A stretch of 64,000 nt of DNA from JBOCEF01 sp050586345. Its GTDB lineage: Bacteria > Pseudomonadota > Alphaproteobacteria > Rhodobacterales > Rhodobacteraceae. Position numbers and translations under genes: made by a program. Numbering within the stretch: the stretch's first letter is position 1; each line of letters begins with the position of its first letter. This document shows, one piece after another, positions 61,445-64,000 of this stretch. The stretch spans positions 27,069 through 91,068 of the forward strand of contig NZ_JBOCEF010000014.1 of NCBI RefSeq assembly GCF_050586345.1. Direction: 5' to 3'. Below the pieces are notes generated by a model. That model saw nothing but the letters and a program-made list of their open reading frames with translations. It was not told the origin of the DNA and did no database searches.

Positions 61445-61624
61445 AAGCCGGGCGAACGCAAGGGAGCGGGGCGGGGCGCGGGACGTCCGCCTGCACGCCG
61501 CCGCCCCCTCGCGCCCGCGATCCGCGGGAGGGAGAGGCCGCGGACGCCGGGACGGCGGGCCGGGCGGATGGTCGGCGCGGCGCGGAACGGGATGGCCCCG
61601 CCGCGCCGCGCGCTTCGGTGCGCC

Positions 61625-62692
61625 TCAGAGATCGTCCTTCGAGTGGTAGCCGCTCTCGATCACGATCTTCTCGTAGTTCGAGCCGTCCACCGGCACGGGC
61701 TCGAGCAGGTAGGACGGGATCACCTTGACGCCGTTGTCATAGGTCGAGGTGTCGTTGATCTTCGGCTCTCCGCCCTGCAGCAGCGCGTCGACCATGCCCA
61801 CGGTCACGCCGGCCAGCTCGCGCGTGTCCTTGAAGATGGTGGAGTACTGCTCCCCGGCGATGATCGACTTGATCGACTGAAGCTCGGCGTCCTGGCCGGT
61901 GACGATGGGCATCGGCAGGTCGCCCGAGCCGTAGCCGACGCCCTTGAGCGACGAGAGGATGCCGATCGAGAGGCCATCGTAAGGCGCGAGCGCCCCGTGC
62001 AGCTGCGTGTCGGTGTAATGGGCCGAGAGCAGGTTATCCATCCGCGCCTGCGCCACCGCGCCGTCCCAGCGCAGCGTGCCGACGGTGTCCATGCCCGTCT
62101 GCCCCGAGACGATGTTGATCTCGCCGCTGTCGATCAGCGGCTGCAGCACCGACATCGCGCCGTCATAGAAGAAATAGGCGTTGTTGTCGTCCGGCGAGCC
62201 GCCGAACAGCTCGACGTTCCACGGCTTCGCATCCGGGAACCGCGCCTTCAGCCCCTCGACCAGCGAGGTCGCCTGCTGCACCCCGACCTTGAAGTTGTCG
62301 AAGGTGGCGTAATAGTCGACGTATTCGCTGTCGCGGATCAGGCGGTCATAGGCGATGGTCTTGATGCCCGCGTAATGCGCGTTCTCGAGCGCGTTGGACA
62401 GCGTGGTGCCGTCGATGGCGGCGATCACCAGCACGTCCACGCCCTTGGTGATCATGTTCTCGATCTGCGCGAGCTGGTTGGGAATGTCGTCCTCGGCATA
62501 TTGCAGATCGGTCTCGTAGCCCGCGGCCTCGAACTGCTTGACCATGGACTCGCCGTCCGAGATCCAGCGGGCCGAGGACTTGGTGGGCATGGCGATGCCG
62601 ATCAGCCCCTTGTCGGCCGCCTGCACGGCGGTGGCGGCGAGAACGCTCACGCCGAGCGCGAGGGCGGTCAGCCCGGTCAGCATTTTCTTCAT
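61625..62692 (-). CDS. chvE: Periplasmic multiple-sugar-binding protein (ChvE-like)
   Basis: A 355-residue periplasmic solute-binding protein with signal peptide to about 25 (AATAVQAADKG). GIAMPTKSSARWISDGESMV, YAEDDIPNQLAQIENMITKG, ELFGGSPDDNNAYFFYDGAM, SPYDGL-like APYDGLSIGILSSLKGVGYG and SIIAGEQYSTIFKDTRELAG match Agrobacterium ChvE closely from memory. ChvE binds arabinose, galactose, glucose, xylose and acidic sugars. Here it heads the gguA-gguB-catabolic operon and diverges from the LysR regulator, the same plan as chvE-gbpR. Confidence 0.93.
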   Translation of the reverse strand: MKKMLTGLTALALGVSVLAATAVQAADKGLIGIAMPTKSSARWISDGESMVKQFEAAGYETDLQYAEDDIPNQLAQIENMITKGVDVLVIAAIDGTTLSNALENAHYAGIKTIAYDRLIRDSEYVDYYATFDNFKVGVQQATSLVEGLKARFPDAKPWNVELFGGSPDDNNAYFFYDGAMSVLQPLIDSGEINIVSGQTGMDTVGTLRWDGAVAQARMDNLLSAHYTDTQLHGALAPYDGLSIGILSSLKGVGYGSGDLPMPIVTGQDAELQSIKSIIAGEQYSTIFKDTRELAGVTVGMVDALLQGGEPKINDTSTYDNGVKVIPSYLLEPVPVDGSNYEKIVIESGYHSKDDL

Positions 62693-62814
62693 GGTCTTCC
62701 TCCCGTGCCGCGGTTCGGGCGCGCGCGCCCCTGCGGCCTGTTCTTTTGTCGCTGCGTCTTGGGCGGCGCGGCGCCGGGGCGCCCCGCCCGGACCTCTCCC
62801 GCGGTCCGTGCCAT

Positions 62815-62892
62815 GGTTTATGCGCGCCCCGCGGCATAACCTTCAAATGAGATTTCCCTGCATCTGCATTCCAGGAATGGTATATCGCGCCG
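62815..62892. promoter_or_regulatory. chvE/gbpR divergent promoter with LysR-type operator candidate
   Basis: AT-rich patch holding the perfect inverted repeat CATTCC-a-GGAATG (62867-62879) fourteen bases before the regulator ATG and a near-palindrome GGTTTATGC/GGCATAACC (62815-62841). TATATC at 62881-62886 follows the first repeat. A LysR regulator binding here could control both directions. Confidence 0.5.
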
Positions 62893-63822
62893 ATGGACGC
62901 CCTCCTCTCCCGCCTGCAACTCCGGCATTACCGGCTGATCCGCGCCGTCGCCCGGCACGGGCAGATCTCGCTCGCCGCCGAGGCGCTGGCGATGACCCAG
63001 CCCGCCGCCTCGCGCGCGCTGGCCGAGGTGGAGCGGGCGGTGGGCGAGAAGCTCTTCGTGCGCGAACCCAAGGGCATGCGCCCCACCCCGCTGGGCGAGG
63101 TGCTGGCCCGCCGCGCCGCCGCCCTGTTGCGCGAGCTGGAGGAGACGGCCGCCGAGGTCGACGCCTTCCGCGCCGGGCGGGCGGGCGAGGTGCGGGTGGG
63201 CGCGGTGACCGGCGCCGCCGTCGCCTCGGTCGTCCCTGCCGTGCAGCGCCTCAAGCAAGGCGCCCGCGACGCCGAGGTGCATGTGGAGGTCACCAACACC
63301 CAGGCCCTGATGACCGGCCTCACGGAAGGCGAGTTCGACTTCGTCCTCTGCCGCCTGCCCCCCGAATTCGACGCCCGCCGCTTCGACGTGATGCGCGGGC
63401 GGGTCGAGGTGGTGGAGTTCCTGGTGCGCCGCGGCCATCCCCTTCTCGACCAGCCCGCGCCGCTGAGCCTCGTGGATCTCGCGGGCTATGGCTGGGTGAT
63501 CCAGGCCCCCGGCACCCCGATGCGCGAGGCGGTGGAAGGCGCCTTCCTGGCGCAGGAGATTTCCCCCCCGCGGGAGATCGTGAACACCACGTCCCTGCTG
63601 GTGATGATCGCCTACCTGCAGATCTCGGACGCGATCTCGCCCATCAGCCACGACATGGCGCAGCTGCTGCGCACTGCGGATGCGGGGGGGATGAGCACCC
63701 TGCGCGTGCGCCCCTCGATCATCATCCCGCCCTACCTGCTGATCCGCCGCAAGGACCGTCCCCTGAACCCGGTCGCCCAGCGCCTGCTCGACCTGGTGTT
63801 CGAGGCGATGACCTTTCGGTAG
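62893..63822 (+). CDS. gbpR: LysR-family regulator (GbpR-like)
   Basis: A 309-residue LysR-type regulator. The HTH spans about 5-65 (LQLRHYRLIRAVARHGQISL, EALAMTQPAASRALAEVERA, GEKLFVREPKGMRPTPLGEV), and the rest is the periplasmic-binding-like co-inducer domain. It diverges from chvE as gbpR does in Agrobacterium, where GbpR controls chvE in response to sugars. The symbol is given on arrangement and family, so it is provisional. The ATG at 62893 is used. Confidence 0.88.
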   Translation: MDALLSRLQLRHYRLIRAVARHGQISLAAEALAMTQPAASRALAEVERAVGEKLFVREPKGMRPTPLGEVLARRAAALLRELEETAAEVDAFRAGRAGEVRVGAVTGAAVASVVPAVQRLKQGARDAEVHVEVTNTQALMTGLTEGEFDFVLCRLPPEFDARRFDVMRGRVEVVEFLVRRGHPLLDQPAPLSLVDLAGYGWVIQAPGTPMREAVEGAFLAQEISPPREIVNTTSLLVMIAYLQISDAISPISHDMAQLLRTADAGGMSTLRVRPSIIIPPYLLIRRKDRPLNPVAQRLLDLVFEAMTFR

Positions 63823-63958
63823 CGCCCCACCGGCGTTCTGCGCCCGCCGCGCCCCTGGCGCGGCGCGGCCGGGCGGCGCGGGGGGCTTGCGCTCCCCAAG
63901 CCCGGACGCCCCCCGCGCAACGCCCGCCAAACCCGACCCAAACCAAAACAAGGGGGGT

Positions 63959-63977
63959 GCAGGGGGTCGCCCCCTGC
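63959..63977. terminator. Hairpin near the right edge
   Basis: GCAGGGGG-tcg-CCCCCTGC, about 135 bases after the LysR stop, in a G-rich sequence of a type often seen between Rhodobacterales genes. The remaining bases to 64000 show no gene. Confidence 0.45.
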
Positions 63978-64000
63978 CCGGGGGGCATCGGGGGGACTGG

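Noticed and set aside
63840..64000. Start of another gene at the right edge
   Set aside because: Only short Gly/Pro/Arg-rich frames and a G-rich hairpin are visible; nothing coding can be supported.

Overview
The window is high-GC (roughly 70% or more by eye) chromosomal DNA from an alphaproteobacterium, most likely Rhodobacterales/Paracoccaceae. The evidence is the parE–lexA–moeA–moaC block, the lexA SOS box GTTC-N7-GTTC, an exosortase D/EpsI fusion, a relative of the gene-transfer-agent head-spike base protein, and a ChvE/Ggu sugar importer with a GbpR-type regulator. Because of the GC bias, long antisense open frames shadow most real genes. AT-rich islands of 40–200 bp mark most of the promoter regions.

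Layout. 1–6050: topoisomerase IV subunit B (parE) and a small lipoprotein, facing lexA–moeA–moaC across a strong bidirectional terminator, then a free-standing tRNA-Lys(UUU) with its own promoter and terminator. 6100–14300: an orphan GT4 glycosyltransferase behind a structured AT-rich leader, then a signalling module (LuxR-type response regulator, a cysteine-free exported SUOX-fold protein, and a hybrid histidine kinase with PAS, receiver and Hpt domains), a TetR regulator and a MmcQ/YjbR protein. 14278–23510: acyl-CoA catabolism (acyl-CoA ligase diverging from crotonase, thiolase and FadJ-type fusion), a tandem pair of small membrane proteins, an AMACR-like CoA-transferase, a minisatellite merging into a terminator, and an endolysin-like M15 peptidase. 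23524–27875: a gentisate operon (3-hydroxybenzoate 6-hydroxylase-type monooxygenase, fumarylpyruvate hydrolase, gentisate dioxygenase, DinB/maleylpyruvate-isomerase-like protein) with a divergent MarR regulator. 28044–52646: a large surface-polysaccharide region (exosortase–EpsI, UDP-glucuronate epimerase, UDP-glucose dehydrogenase, six glycosyltransferases in all, two acyltransferase-3/SGNH proteins, an MsbA-like ABC exporter, an O-antigen-ligase-like protein, an exported glycoside hydrolase, a propeller/lectin-like protein and the spike-base-like protein). 53295–63822: an oxidative L-arabinose-type operon with ChvE–GguA–GguB importer and divergent GbpR.

How the parts fit. The UDP-glucose dehydrogenase and epimerase would supply UDP-GlcA and UDP-GalA to the glycosyltransferases; the acyltransferases would decorate the product, and the ABC exporter and ligase-like protein would export or polymerise it. 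The exported glycoside hydrolase could trim it, and the propeller/lectin-like protein and spike-base-like protein may bind it. The sugar operon encodes uptake, mutarotation, dehydrogenation, lactone hydrolysis, keto-acid dehydration and semialdehyde oxidation to 2-oxoglutarate, but the aldonate dehydratase step is absent here.

Most noteworthy items: the isolated spike-base gene beside the polysaccharide locus, the propeller/lectin-like protein with an overlapping leader peptide, the cysteine-free SUOX-fold protein paired with a hybrid kinase, and the maleylpyruvate-isomerase-like protein that seems to lack the family's metal ligands. All functions are inferred from sequence reading; no searches were run.
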